A DNA stretch of 64,000 nucleotides from the NCBI RefSeq assembly GCF_004028635.1, contig NZ_RQJW01000020.1:89737-153736 (forward strand). The letters run 5' to 3'. The translations under genes and the position numbers were made by a program. Origin of the DNA: Streptomyces cyaneus (GTDB lineage Bacteria; Actinomycetota; Actinomycetes; Streptomycetales; Streptomycetaceae). Below the pieces are notes generated by a model, which saw nothing but the letters and a program-made list of their open reading frames with translations, searched no databases and was not told the DNA's origin. Every line of letters starts with the position of its first letter. The stretch's first letter is position 1. Below are positions 8,167 to 16,233 of the stretch, in pieces.

Positions 8167-9227
8167 TGGAGCTCCTTTGCGAGCAGGGCGATCAGTCGGT
8201 CGGCCACCTTGCGATGGCCTCGGGTGCTGGGGTGGACGGTGCCGTTGAAGTCCCCGTCCGCCGGGGAGAGCCAGTCGGTCGTGTCGACGAACTCGGTGCG
8301 CGGGTCGGCGAGTTCACCGACCACGGCGGCGATGTCGTCGGCGTGTGCGCCGTTGAACGGGCGCAGCGCGAGGATGCCGGCGTGCGGCGCGGCGGCCCGC
8401 AGTTTGTCGAGGTAGGCGCGGTAGGCGACCTGGAATTCGTCCGAGCCGTACGCCGCGTCGTTGGTGCCCTGGTTCACCACGATCACGTCGGCCCGGCGGT
8501 CTGGCTCGGCCCAGGAGTCCGCGTGGTTCCAGCCGTACGCGTCCGGCGCGGCCGGCACTCCCCCGTTGCCGGTCTGGATCACGCCCTGGCGACCGAAGCC
8601 GACCTGGGTGAGCGAGGCGCGCAGGGCGTCGGCGACCAGCGTGGGGTAGGCCGCCGTACCGTCGGCGCAGTCGGAGGTGTTCACCTCGCACAGAGCCATG
8701 ACGCCCTGCGTGATGGAGTCGCCGTAGAAGGCCAACTTCCGGTGGCTGCGGGCGGGTTGATGCAGCAGGCGCCCGCCGTAGTCGAGCCGTAGTCCGGTCA
8801 GGACGACCCCCGTCTCCAGTGGCGGAGTCCAGCGGTTCGCCCGGGAGAAGACGTCCTTGACGGAGATCTCGACCGAGTGGGGTCCCCGGCCGGCAGCCGT
8901 GATCTCCAGATCGCTCCGGTCGACCGCGTGCAGTCGCTTCGGCCCGCCGTCGACCGACACGTAGATCTGTGCGGGGACGGTGATCGAGGCGACGTCGAAG
9001 AGGGCGTGGACGCTGCCGCCGGTGAAGCGGAAGCGCAGCCGGGAGCCCGAGTTGACGGTGGTGGCCGCCTCGGCGGTCCGGCCCCAGTGCCCCTCGTAGG
9101 CGAGACGCCGGTCGTCAGGCCGTACGACGTTCGGCTCAGCGGACGCGAAAGCGGGCTGCGGAGCGCCGAGGAGCAGCCCGACCGCCACCGCAGCGGCCAA
9201 GGGCATACGTCTGTCGACGTCGGACAC
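8163..9227 (-). CDS. Secreted two-domain SGNH carbohydrate esterase (CE2-like)
   Basis: The product is 354 residues from GTG 9227, preceded by GGAGG at five bases; an upstream in-frame ATG at 9237-9239 overlaps that ribosome site and is less likely. A signal peptide ends near PAFASA. Residues of about 40-130 form a beta-sandwich (RLRFRFTGGSVHALFDV), as in CE2 acetyl esterases. The SGNH domain then has AFYGDSITQG, VNQGTNDAAYG and a terminal DGDFNGTVHPSTRGH. Deacetylation of pectin side groups would help the lyase encoded next to it. This is the first gene of the operon; a LacI-type palindrome lies about 20 bases upstream. Confidence 0.85.
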   Translation of the reverse strand: MSDVDRRMPLAAAVAVGLLLGAPQPAFASAEPNVVRPDDRRLAYEGHWGRTAEAATTVNSGSRLRFRFTGGSVHALFDVASITVPAQIYVSVDGGPKRLHAVDRSDLEITAAGRGPHSVEISVKDVFSRANRWTPPLETGVVLTGLRLDYGGRLLHQPARSHRKLAFYGDSITQGVMALCEVNTSDCADGTAAYPTLVADALRASLTQVGFGRQGVIQTGNGGVPAAPDAYGWNHADSWAEPDRRADVIVVNQGTNDAAYGSDEFQVAYRAYLDKLRAAAPHAGILALRPFNGAHADDIAAVVGELADPRTEFVDTTDWLSPADGDFNGTVHPSTRGHRKVADRLIALLAKELQ

Positions 9228-9247
9228 GTGGACCTCCATGAGCCACA

Positions 9248-9259
9248 GAAAGCGCTTGC
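9248..9259 (-). promoter_or_regulatory. LacI-family operator before the rhamnogalacturonan operon
   Basis: The sequence GAAAGCGCTTGC contains the perfect palindrome AAGCGCTT with the central CG that LacI/GalR proteins recognise. It sits about 20 bases upstream of the esterase start codon, where binding would block transcription. No LacI-family gene is present in the window, so the regulator must be encoded elsewhere. Confidence 0.65.
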
Positions 9260-9369
9260 ATCGGCATGGAGATCACTGTGTCCTCACCCTCCCCTCACTG
9301 TCGACACCTTGGACACCCCTGCCACAAGACCGCAATGGAGCGATCATGAACGAGCAAAGCCGCACACAC

Positions 9370-9405
9370 CGAAGGCCGGACCCGGGGATCGGGGTCCGGC
9401 CTTCG
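9370..9405 (-). terminator. Strong hairpin after the LysM-M23 gene
   Basis: A perfect 14-base stem (CGAAGGCCGGACCC with GGGTCCGGCCTTCG) surrounds an eight-base loop. It lies 81 bases beyond the stop codon of the cell-wall hydrolase gene and before the esterase promoter. There is no T-run, which is normal for GC-rich actinobacterial terminators. Confidence 0.75.
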
Positions 9406-9422
9406 GTTGCGTGTCAGGCAGG

Positions 9423-9477
9423 TGGTTCTGAGGAACCGGCAGACGGTTCCGAGGAACCGGCAGGTGGTTCCGAGGAA
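9423..9477. repeat. 21-base tandem repeat with internal palindromes
   Basis: Just after the hydrolase stop, a unit close to GGTTCCGAGGAACCGGCAG recurs about every 21 bases for two and a half copies. Each unit contains GGTTCCGAGGAACC, itself nearly palindromic, so the array can fold into small hairpins. It lies between the stop codon at 9486 and the terminator at 9370-9405. Confidence 0.7.
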
Positions 9478-9485
9478 AGGGGTCG

Positions 9486-10433
9486 TCAGCCGACCGGGAT
9501 GCCCTTCGAACGGAGGTAGGCGACCGGGTCCACGTCCGAGCCGTAGTCCGGCGTGGTGCGGATCTCGAAGTGCAGGTGCGGTCCGGTCACATTGCCGGTC
9601 GCGCCGGAGAGGCCGAGCTGCTGGCCCGCGGTCACGGCCTGGCCGGCCGAGACGGAGAGCGACGACAGGTGGGCGTACTGGGCGTAGTAGCCGTCGGCGA
9701 GCTGGATGACGACCTGGTTGCCGTAAGCGCCGCCCCAGCCCGCGGAGACGACCGTGCCCGCACCCACGGCCTTCAGCGCGGTACCGGTCGGGGTCACGAA
9801 GTCCACACCGGTGTGGTAGCCGCTGGACCACATGCTGCCCGCCACCTTGTAGGCGGTGCTGACGGCGGCACCGGCGACCGGGGCGGAGAAGCCACTCGCG
9901 GTGCTGGTGGTCTCAGCACTCCGGTCGGCCGTGGTGGTCTTCTTCGACGCGGAGGACTCCGTGGCGGACTTCGCGGCGGACGAGCCCTTGGAGGGAGCCG
10001 AAGAGGAGGAAGAGGAGGAAGACGACGAGGACTTGGGGGCACTCGCCGTGGCCTTCTTGCCGATCGTGAGCTTCAGACCGGGGTGGATCAGCGACGGGTC
10101 CTCGCCGACGGCCTCGCGGTTGTCGGCGTAGAGCTTCTTCCAGCCACCGCTGACGTTCTGCTCGTCGGCGATCTTCGAGAGGTAATCACCGACCCTCACC
10201 GAATAGGTCCGCACGCCCGTCTTCTTCTCGGCGGCCTTCTTCTCGACCGCCTTCTTCTCGGCGGCCGGAAGGGACTGAACGGCCTTTTCCGAAACGGACT
10301 GCGAGGGAGCGGCGTGGGCGCCCGTGGCCCCGATGAGCGGGAGGGCGAGAGCGGCGCCACCGGTTCCGGCGACGGCGATGGAGCGGGTGAAACGCTGGGA
10401 CTTCGGGCGGCGGTGCTTACCCTTCGCGGGCAT
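9486..10433 (-). CDS. Secreted LysM-M23 peptidoglycan hydrolase
   Basis: The product is 315 residues. A long signal peptide (basic MPAKGKHRRPKSQRFTRS, core ending near AHA) is followed by a KK-rich helix, then a LysM domain (about residues 74-127) starting at TYSVRVGDYLSKIADEQ. A Ser/Ala/Thr linker with a run of eight serines separates it from the C-terminal M23 domain. That domain has the zinc ligands in YHTGVDF and the HLHFEIR motif, so the metalloendopeptidase should be active on peptide cross-links in the wall. Expression is probably controlled by the c-di-AMP riboswitch in its leader. Such enzymes act in growth, germination or wall remodelling. Confidence 0.92.
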   Translation of the reverse strand: MPAKGKHRRPKSQRFTRSIAVAGTGGAALALPLIGATGAHAAPSQSVSEKAVQSLPAAEKKAVEKKAAEKKTGVRTYSVRVGDYLSKIADEQNVSGGWKKLYADNREAVGEDPSLIHPGLKLTIGKKATASAPKSSSSSSSSSSSAPSKGSSAAKSATESSASKKTTTADRSAETTSTASGFSAPVAGAAVSTAYKVAGSMWSSGYHTGVDFVTPTGTALKAVGAGTVVSAGWGGAYGNQVVIQLADGYYAQYAHLSSLSVSAGQAVTAGQQLGLSGATGNVTGPHLHFEIRTTPDYGSDVDPVAYLRSKGIPVG

Positions 10434-10444
10434 GGCGAATTCCT

Positions 10445-10596
10445 CTCCGTCGCCTGCGAGGTGAGCTGTCGGGTGCGGGCTGGAGATGCCCGGCCGCGCC
10501 GAAACGCGGCTTTACCCCTAGCCGTTCCGGAGACCGGAACAGGCGGTTGTACCTGTGGGTCCCCCGCTCCTGCCGTGGTCGGGTGAGTTTGCGCGG
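10445..10596 (-). promoter_or_regulatory. c-di-AMP riboswitch (ydaO/yuaA type)
   Basis: The leader of the LysM-M23 gene contains, in order on the minus strand, AGCGGGGGACCCACAGG, a variable hairpin, AGGGGTAAAGCCGCG, a second hairpin, and CACCCGACAGCTCACCTCG followed by CAGGCG. These match the conserved blocks of the ydaO RNA as I know it from Streptomyces cell-wall hydrolase genes. In that class c-di-AMP binding turns expression off by early termination. The element ends just before the ribosome binding site GGAGAGG. Confidence 0.85.
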
Positions 10597-10902
10597 GCTC
10601 CGGGCGGCGGCAGGATTGGGCGTCCGTCCGGATTGGTGGCGAACGTAAGCGAGGAAGACGCAAAGGAACAAGTGAGAGGTTCCGTCCGAATGCGTTCCTG
10701 TTGATCCCTTGTGGGAATTACCGGTCACCCTCCGTGGATTATCCGCGCGTCGCCCGACCCAAAAGCCCTTGAAAAGCACGTGAATTACGTGAACATGACG
10801 GGCGACGCACGGTCACGAATATGACGCTCCTCACGTGGCACCGCTCCAGCTTCCTTTACCCCAGAGCGAGTTGGAATTAAGGCGCCAATTCGGACAGAAC
10901 TC
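10597..10902. other. Leader/promoter region of the LysM-M23 gene and 3' end of the galactosidase
   Basis: No coding frame is convincing here. The stretch is relatively A/T-rich for this genome and must contain the promoter for the riboswitch transcript. GATAAT on the minus strand (10743-10738) is a possible -10 box, but I cannot place a good -35. I see no clear terminator after the galactosidase stop at 10903. Confidence 0.4.
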
Positions 10903-12972
10903 CTAGATGCGACGCAGACGGATAACCGTCGCATCAAGGTCGCCACGCAGACCGGTACGCAGTCCGTGATGCACCAGTACGGCACCTCGGTGAATTTCGC
11001 CCGTTTCAAGGCATTCGTACGATGCTGTCGGGTCGAGGGCACGCAGCCGCAGCGCCGGGACGGGCTCGCCGTAGCTCTGCGCCTGGAGCCAGGCCAGGAC
11101 GACCGTCTCGCCTCCGAGCGAGTACTGCACCGCGCTCAGCCCGCCCCGCGGAGGGCGCAGCCGATAGAGATCGCCGCGCTGAACCACCGGCCGGATCTCC
11201 TTGTAGAGCGCCACCCATTTCCCGGCCTCGGCGAGCTCGTCCTCGCTCCAGCGGGTGAGGTCACCGCCGACGCCGAGCACTCCCGCCATGGCACTGACGA
11301 AGCGGAAGCGCAGCGAGCTGGCGCGGTGGTTGAGCATGGCGTTCGGGCTGTCGGTGACCCAGGCCGCCATGACCCGGGCCGGGTGGAGCTGGCTGAAGCC
11401 GTGCTGGATGGAGAGCCGGTCGAGGGGGTCGGTGTTGTCCGAGGTCCACACCTGGTCCGTGCGGCTCAGTACGCCGAGGTCGATCCGTCCACCGCCGCCC
11501 GAGCAGGACTCGAAGGCGACGCCCGGGTGAGCGGCCCGCAGCCGGTCCAGCAGGCCGTACAGCGCGCGCACGTGGTCGACCCACAGGCGCTGCGGGTACG
11601 GCTCACCGGGCCAGCCGGCGTCGGTGAAGCAGCGGTTGAAGTCCCACTTCACATAGTCGATCGGTGCGCTGGAGAGGAGCCCGTCGAGCTGCTCCCAGAG
11701 GTACTCCTGGACGTCGTCGCGCGCGAGGTTCAATACGAGCTGATTGCGGAATTCCGTCCGCTTTCGTCCCGTTTGATGCTGCACCCAGTCCGGGTGGGCC
11801 CGGTACAGCTCGCTGTCCGGATTGACCATTTCCGGTTCGACCCAGATACCGAACTGCATGCCGAGCGCGTGCACGTACTCGGCCAGCGGCTTGAGGCCGG
11901 ACGAGAAGCGGTCGGGGTTGGGTGTCCAGTCGCCGAGCCCGGCGCGGTCGCTGGTGCGCGTCCCGAACCAGCCGTCGTCGACCACGAACAGCTCGACACC
12001 GATGGCCGCCGCCCGCCGCGCGAGCACACTCTGCTGCTCCTCGGAGATGTCGAACTCCGTCGCCTCCCAGGAGTTGAACAGCACCGGCCGGTCCCGGTCG
12101 GCGTCCGGGATCACGTACGCGCGCTGGTACCCGTGCCAGGCCCGGCTCGCCCCGCCGAAGCCACCGTCGCTCCACAGCCCGGCGAAGACGGGCGTCACGA
12201 AGGACTCCCCCGCCGCCAGCCGCAACAGCCCCGAGTCGTCGTACCCGGCGCCGCCGGTGATCTGCACGCGCGCGTCCGGGAGTTGGGCCACGGCGATGCG
12301 CCAGGACCCGGACCAGCCGAGGGCGCAGCCGTAGACCTCGCCGCGCTCCTCGGTGGCGTCCGTGTCGAGCGCGACCCACGGCAGGTGCTGGTGGCCGGTG
12401 TGCCCGCGTCGGCTGCCGATGACCTTCTCACCGTAGGTGAGGGGGGATCGCGCGAGCCGGGACTCGGCGCCCCAGCGGCCGTGCAGCTGGGACAGCCGCC
12501 ACTCCTCCCGGTCGGGCAGCGTCCAGGTGGCGGAGTCGGCGCGCAGCAGCTCCAGGGCGGGCCCCTGATTCTCCAGGGTCACCCAGCGCTCCACGACGTC
12601 CCCGCGCATCCGGTAGTGCAGGGTGACGTTCAGCCCGCCGTCACGAAAGCGCAGCCGCAGCTCGTCGCCCTCGGTCTCGTACCGCTCGAAACCCCACTCG
12701 GTGCCGCGCCGCTCCTCGGTGCGCACGGACAGGGCGGGCCGCACGAAGCGGGGGCCGCCCTCGACCGGGTACTCCTCGCGTCCGTCGAGCGGGGACTCGA
12801 AGGGCCAGTACTCCGGCAGCGGGCGTACGGCGAGTGCCTCGGCGTCGGCGAGCGCGATCCGTGGCCCCCAGTGGAGGTGCAGGAGTTCGTCACCCTCGGT
12901 CAGATGGACGGCGTAACTGCTGGTCGGGCCGGTGAGGAGCCACGTACGGCCGTTGTCGGAGATCTCCAGCAT
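10903..12972 (-). CDS. Alpha-galactosidase, glycoside hydrolase family 36
   Basis: The product is 689 residues from ATG 12972, where GAGGG lies just upstream; a longer frame from a TTG codon is less likely. The catalytic barrel carries VDDGWFG, the nucleophile motif YVKWDFNR, the CSGGGGRIDLGVL segment and the acid/base region WTSDNTDPLDRL. GH36 enzymes release terminal alpha-galactose from raffinose-type sugars or galactomannan with retention of configuration. No signal peptide is evident, so it is probably cytoplasmic and acts on imported oligosaccharides. No transporter is adjacent. Confidence 0.92.
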   Translation of the reverse strand: MLEISDNGRTWLLTGPTSSYAVHLTEGDELLHLHWGPRIALADAEALAVRPLPEYWPFESPLDGREEYPVEGGPRFVRPALSVRTEERRGTEWGFERYETEGDELRLRFRDGGLNVTLHYRMRGDVVERWVTLENQGPALELLRADSATWTLPDREEWRLSQLHGRWGAESRLARSPLTYGEKVIGSRRGHTGHQHLPWVALDTDATEERGEVYGCALGWSGSWRIAVAQLPDARVQITGGAGYDDSGLLRLAAGESFVTPVFAGLWSDGGFGGASRAWHGYQRAYVIPDADRDRPVLFNSWEATEFDISEEQQSVLARRAAAIGVELFVVDDGWFGTRTSDRAGLGDWTPNPDRFSSGLKPLAEYVHALGMQFGIWVEPEMVNPDSELYRAHPDWVQHQTGRKRTEFRNQLVLNLARDDVQEYLWEQLDGLLSSAPIDYVKWDFNRCFTDAGWPGEPYPQRLWVDHVRALYGLLDRLRAAHPGVAFESCSGGGGRIDLGVLSRTDQVWTSDNTDPLDRLSIQHGFSQLHPARVMAAWVTDSPNAMLNHRASSLRFRFVSAMAGVLGVGGDLTRWSEDELAEAGKWVALYKEIRPVVQRGDLYRLRPPRGGLSAVQYSLGGETVVLAWLQAQSYGEPVPALRLRALDPTASYECLETGEIHRGAVLVHHGLRTGLRGDLDATVIRLRRI

Positions 12973-13151
12973 CAAGCCCTCACAGAGACGAACAGGTGCG
13001 ATCAAGTACCAACATCATCATGGGCTGTGGGGCCCCGAGGCAACGCCTGTGGACAACTCATTGGGCCAGGTATCCATGTCGTATGGTCGAGAGCGCACCC
13101 CGTCGGCCGCACGCCGAGCCGCGTCGGCGGGGCCGACTGGGAGGAGCCCCC

Positions 13152-13949
13152 GTGACGCAGCAGATCCCGTCGACCGAGCCCGAACTGGCCGGAGTTCGCA
13201 ACTTCCGCGATGTGGGCGGACTGCCGACCGTGGACGGACGGCGGGTGCGGCACGGAGTGCTGTTCCGCAGCGGCCACCTCGCGCACGCGACCGAGGAGGA
13301 CGCCGCCTTCCTCGACTCCCTGGGGCTGCACACGATCTTCGACTTCCGCAACGCGGCGGACCAGAAGCTCGAAGGGCCGGACGTCGAGCTTTCGGGCGTG
13401 CGCAATGTGAACCTGCCGCTGTCCGATCCCGCCGACGGCGCGGAGTTCTGGAAGATGGTCCGGGACGGCGACATCGACCAGCTCCGGGAGATCCTGGCGG
13501 ACGGCAAGGCCGCGGGCCGGATGATCACCTCCTACCGCACGATCATCAAGGAGCGCACCGCCGAGCACTCCCAGGTGCTGCACGCGCTCGCCGAGGACAG
13601 CGTCCCCGCCCTGATGCACTGCGCGGCCGGCAAGGACCGCGCCGGCCTGTCCATCGCCGTGACACTGCTCGCCCTCGGCGTCGAGCGCGAGGCGATCCTC
13701 ACCGACTACCTGGAGTCCAACGCCAAGCACCGCCGCTACAAGGTGCACCGCAGCAGCAGCTCCGTTTCGGCGTACTCCCCCGAGGTCATGGAGCTGCTCA
13801 GCCCGCTCTTCGACGCGCGCGCCGAGTATCTGACGGCCGCCTTCGAGACGATCGAGGAGACGTGGGGCGGCGTCGACACCTACCTGGAGCAGGCGCTGGG
13901 GGTCACCCCGGAGATCCGGGAGCGACTGCGGGACCGGCTGCTCGACTGA
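13152..13949 (+). CDS. Tyrosine-protein phosphatase (LipA/PtpB-like, Y_phosphatase3)
   Basis: The product is 265 residues from GTG 13152, which has GAGGAG six bases upstream; the longer frame to 12996 lacks a ribosome site. The N-terminal motif ELAGVRNFRDVGGL and the P-loop HCAAGKDRAG (CX5R with an extra Asp-Arg, as in the MptpB group) identify a cysteine phosphatase able to act on phosphotyrosine and possibly phosphoinositides. No signal peptide is seen. It is divergent from the galactosidase and convergent with the DUF6126 microprotein gene. Confidence 0.88.
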   Translation: MTQQIPSTEPELAGVRNFRDVGGLPTVDGRRVRHGVLFRSGHLAHATEEDAAFLDSLGLHTIFDFRNAADQKLEGPDVELSGVRNVNLPLSDPADGAEFWKMVRDGDIDQLREILADGKAAGRMITSYRTIIKERTAEHSQVLHALAEDSVPALMHCAAGKDRAGLSIAVTLLALGVEREAILTDYLESNAKHRRYKVHRSSSSVSAYSPEVMELLSPLFDARAEYLTAAFETIEETWGGVDTYLEQALGVTPEIRERLRDRLLD

Positions 13950-13986
13950 CGCGCCGCGCGGCGGCCACCGCGCGCCCCGGGCGTGC

Positions 13987-14106
13987 CTACTTCGCTCCCA
14001 CCTCGAACAGCAGGTAGATGAAGGCCGCGAAGACGTGCCCCACCGCGATGTAGATGATGAGCCGCACCCACAGGGCGCGCGGGAACTTCTCCTCCATGTC
14101 ACTCAT
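13987..14106 (-). CDS. DUF6126-type 39-residue single-pass membrane protein
   Basis: The start ATG overlaps the stop of the XRE-cupin regulator gene by four bases (ATGA), so it is translationally coupled to it. The 39-residue product has a charged N-terminus (MSDMEEKFPR) and one hydrophobic helix (about residues 13-35: LWVRLIIYIAVGHVFAAF and on). It is consistent with the small actinobacterial family DUF6126, whose function is unknown as far as I know. The tight coupling suggests that it works with, or is sensed by, the regulator. Confidence 0.75.
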   Translation of the reverse strand: MSDMEEKFPRALWVRLIIYIAVGHVFAAFIYLLFEVGAK

Positions 14107-14741
14107 GGCGTCTCTCCGGGGGTGGGGCCCAGGCACAGCGTTGCCGTGGGGCTCTGCAACAGGGTGTGGACGAAGAGAAGCTCGACCCCGCCCTGGTCCT
14201 GGGCGGCGATGCGGTGCGGGGTCAGCGAGTCGAAGTGCGCGCTGTCGCCGGGCGCGAGCCGGTGCGTGGTGTCCCCGAGCTGCAGCCGCAGCCGCCCCTC
14301 GAGTACATGGAGCCACTCCTCGCCGGGGTGCACTCGCACGATGTCGCCCTGCGCGCCGTACGGCACGTGGACGCGCAGGGCCTGCATCCCACGCCCGGGC
14401 GCGCCTGCCTGCCAGTACGTCCAGCCGCCGGCCGTGGTCGGCTCCATGTCGGCGGCGCGGACGACGGCGTCCCGGTCGGCGACCGTCTCGCCGAGCAGCT
14501 CGGAGACGGTCGTACCGTAGATACGCGCGAGCGCGAGCAGCATCGGCAGCGAGGGCTGGCGCTGCCCGGTCTCCAGGCGGGAGAGGTGGGCGGGCGACAG
14601 CCCGGCGGTACGGGCTGCGGCCTCCAGCGTGAGGGAGGCGCGGCGGCGCAGCGCACGGAGCTGGGGCGCGACGACGGGAAGGGCCTGCGGCCCGGTCGAA
14701 TCGGCCTCCGGCTCGATCTCGGGAGAGCTCATGCTCCCCAT
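14103..14741 (-). CDS. XRE-family regulator with C-terminal cupin domain
   Basis: The product is 212 residues. Residues of about 25-85 form a Cro/CI-type helix-turn-helix (LRRRASLTLEAAARTAGLS, then HLSRLETGQRQPSLPMLLA). Residues of about 130-200 form a cupin barrel with EEWLHVLEGRLRLQLGD and a later LTPHRI. Members of this group sense a small ligand through the cupin and control nearby transport or catabolic genes. It starts 107 bases after the stop of hpnO on the same strand but has its own control region with two palindromes, so autoregulation is likely. The DUF6126 gene follows with a 4-base overlap. Confidence 0.88.
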   Translation of the reverse strand: MGSMSSPEIEPEADSTGPQALPVVAPQLRALRRRASLTLEAAARTAGLSPAHLSRLETGQRQPSLPMLLALARIYGTTVSELLGETVADRDAVVRAADMEPTTAGGWTYWQAGAPGRGMQALRVHVPYGAQGDIVRVHPGEEWLHVLEGRLRLQLGDTTHRLAPGDSAHFDSLTPHRIAAQDQGGVELLFVHTLLQSPTATLCLGPTPGETP

Positions 14742-14753
14742 TCAGCCGGAGGC

Positions 14754-14788
14754 TTGCCTCACCGGCAAATTTCTTGCCTCAGAGGCAA
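14754..14788. promoter_or_regulatory. Paired TTGCC-GGCAA operators
   Basis: Two inverted repeats occur 20 bases apart: TTGCCTCACCGGCAA (14754-14768, imperfect) and TTGCCTCAGAGGCAA (14774-14788, nearly perfect). They begin 13 bases upstream of the XRE-cupin start codon and are the obvious candidate sites for that regulator acting on its own promoter. A two-turn spacing fits cooperative binding of two dimers on one face of the DNA. Confidence 0.75.
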
Positions 14789-14847
14789 AGACTTCTCCCG
14801 ACCCAGACCCCGGCCCCGGCCCCCCAGCCGCGCCGCCCACCCGGCCC

Positions 14848-16233
14848 TCACCGGTTGGCGACCGCCTGCTTGATCAACGTCTTGCCGAAGTCCCACATCA
14901 GCCCGCCCCCACTGTGCGCGTCGTCCATCACATCCGTGAAGGCGTCGACGAACCGGTCCACCTCCCGCTCGCCGATGATCAGCGGCGGAATCAGCTTGAT
15001 CACCTCCAGGTGATCGCCGGAGACCTGGGTGAGGATCCGATGCCGCTGCAGCAACGGCACGACGACCATCTGCGCGAACAGGCCCTTGCGCGCGGCCTGC
15101 AGCATGCTCCAACGCCCCCGCAGCTTCAGCGAGTTGGGCCTGCCGAACTCAATGCCGATCATCAGGCCCCGGCCACGGACGTCGGCGAGCAGCTCGTACT
15201 TGTCGATCAGCGCCGCGAGCCGGGACTTCAGCAGCTCACCCGTGGCCCGGGCATTCGCGACGACCTGCTCGTTCTCCATGACGGACAGCACGGCGAGCCC
15301 GGCCGCCATGGCCTGCGCGTTGGACCCGAAGCTCGCCGAGTGGACCAGCACACGGTCCATGGACGAGTAGACCTTCTTGAAGATCCAGTCCTTGCCGAGG
15401 GTGGCGCCCACGGGCACATACCCGCCGGAGAGGGCCTTGGCCACGCACACCAGGTCCGGCTCGACACCGTCCTCGTGCTGGTAGGCGTAGAAGTCGCCGG
15501 TACGGCCGAGGCCCGTCTGCACCTCGTCGGCGATGAGCAGCGCCTTGTGCCGATGCAGCAGCTCCTGGGCGGCCCGCAGACAGCCGGGGGGAGCCTCGTG
15601 CACGCCCTTGCCCTGGATGGGTTCGACGATGAGGCCCGCCACGTCTCCCTTCTTCAATTCCCGTGCCAGGGCATCGAGATCGCCGAGCGGTACGGCCGTG
15701 TCCGGCAGCAGCGGAGCGAATCCGTCCCGGAAGCCGGACTCGCCGTTCACCGACAGCGAGCCCGTGGTCAGTCCGTGGAAAGCGTGGTCGCAGTACAGGA
15801 TCCGCGGCTTGCCGGTGACGAACCGCGCGAACTTCAGCGCAGTCTCCACCGCCTCCGTGCCGCTGTTGCCGAAGAACACCCGGTCCAGGTGCGGGCTGTG
15901 TGCGAGCAGCTTCTCGGCCAGCAGCCCGGGCAGCGGCTGGCAGTCGAAGCGGGTGAGGTCGGCGAGCCGGGCGTCCAGGACGTCGTGCAGCGCCTTGCGG
16001 ACGACGGGGTGGTGGCGCCCCAGGCCCATCACCCCGAACCCGGCGAGCATGTCCAGGTAGTCGTCGCCGTCCGCGTCCCAGAAGTACGCGCCCTCGGCCC
16101 GCTCGTAGACCTTGTCGAAGCCGATGGTGTGCAGCATGCGCGGGAGCTGGTGGTTGAGGTACCGGGTGTGCAGCTCGTAGCGCTCGGCTCCGCGCTCGGA
16201 CAGGAGTCTGCCGAGGTCGAACTCCGTGGTCAT
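14848..16233 (-). CDS. hpnO: HpnO-type aminotransferase for aminobacteriohopanetriol
   Basis: The product is 461 residues, a class III PLP aminotransferase. Visible motifs are FFGNSGTEAVETALK near residue 120, IADEVQTGLGRTG, and VCVAKALSGGYVPVGA, which carries the PLP-binding Lys. In hopanoid clusters this enzyme is thought to aminate C35 of the ribosylhopane-derived chain to give aminobacteriohopanetriol. It is the last gene of the hopanoid operon and overlaps dxs by four bases (ATGA). General class III aminotransferases such as acetylornithine or 4-aminobutyrate types are possible from sequence alone, but the context decides. Confidence 0.85.
   Translation of the reverse strand: MTTEFDLGRLLSERGAERYELHTRYLNHQLPRMLHTIGFDKVYERAEGAYFWDADGDDYLDMLAGFGVMGLGRHHPVVRKALHDVLDARLADLTRFDCQPLPGLLAEKLLAHSPHLDRVFFGNSGTEAVETALKFARFVTGKPRILYCDHAFHGLTTGSLSVNGESGFRDGFAPLLPDTAVPLGDLDALARELKKGDVAGLIVEPIQGKGVHEAPPGCLRAAQELLHRHKALLIADEVQTGLGRTGDFYAYQHEDGVEPDLVCVAKALSGGYVPVGATLGKDWIFKKVYSSMDRVLVHSASFGSNAQAMAAGLAVLSVMENEQVVANARATGELLKSRLAALIDKYELLADVRGRGLMIGIEFGRPNSLKLRGRWSMLQAARKGLFAQMVVVPLLQRHRILTQVSGDHLEVIKLIPPLIIGEREVDRFVDAFTDVMDDAHSGGGLMWDFGKTLIKQAVANR

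Noticed and set aside
10018..10044. Simple repeat in the M23 gene
   Set aside because: The run of serine codons encodes the flexible linker between LysM and M23; it is a normal low-complexity linker, not a mobile or regulatory repeat.
12996..13151. N-terminal extension of the tyrosine phosphatase
   Set aside because: The extension crosses the divergent promoter region and lacks a ribosome site, whereas GTG 13152 has GAGGAG at six bases.
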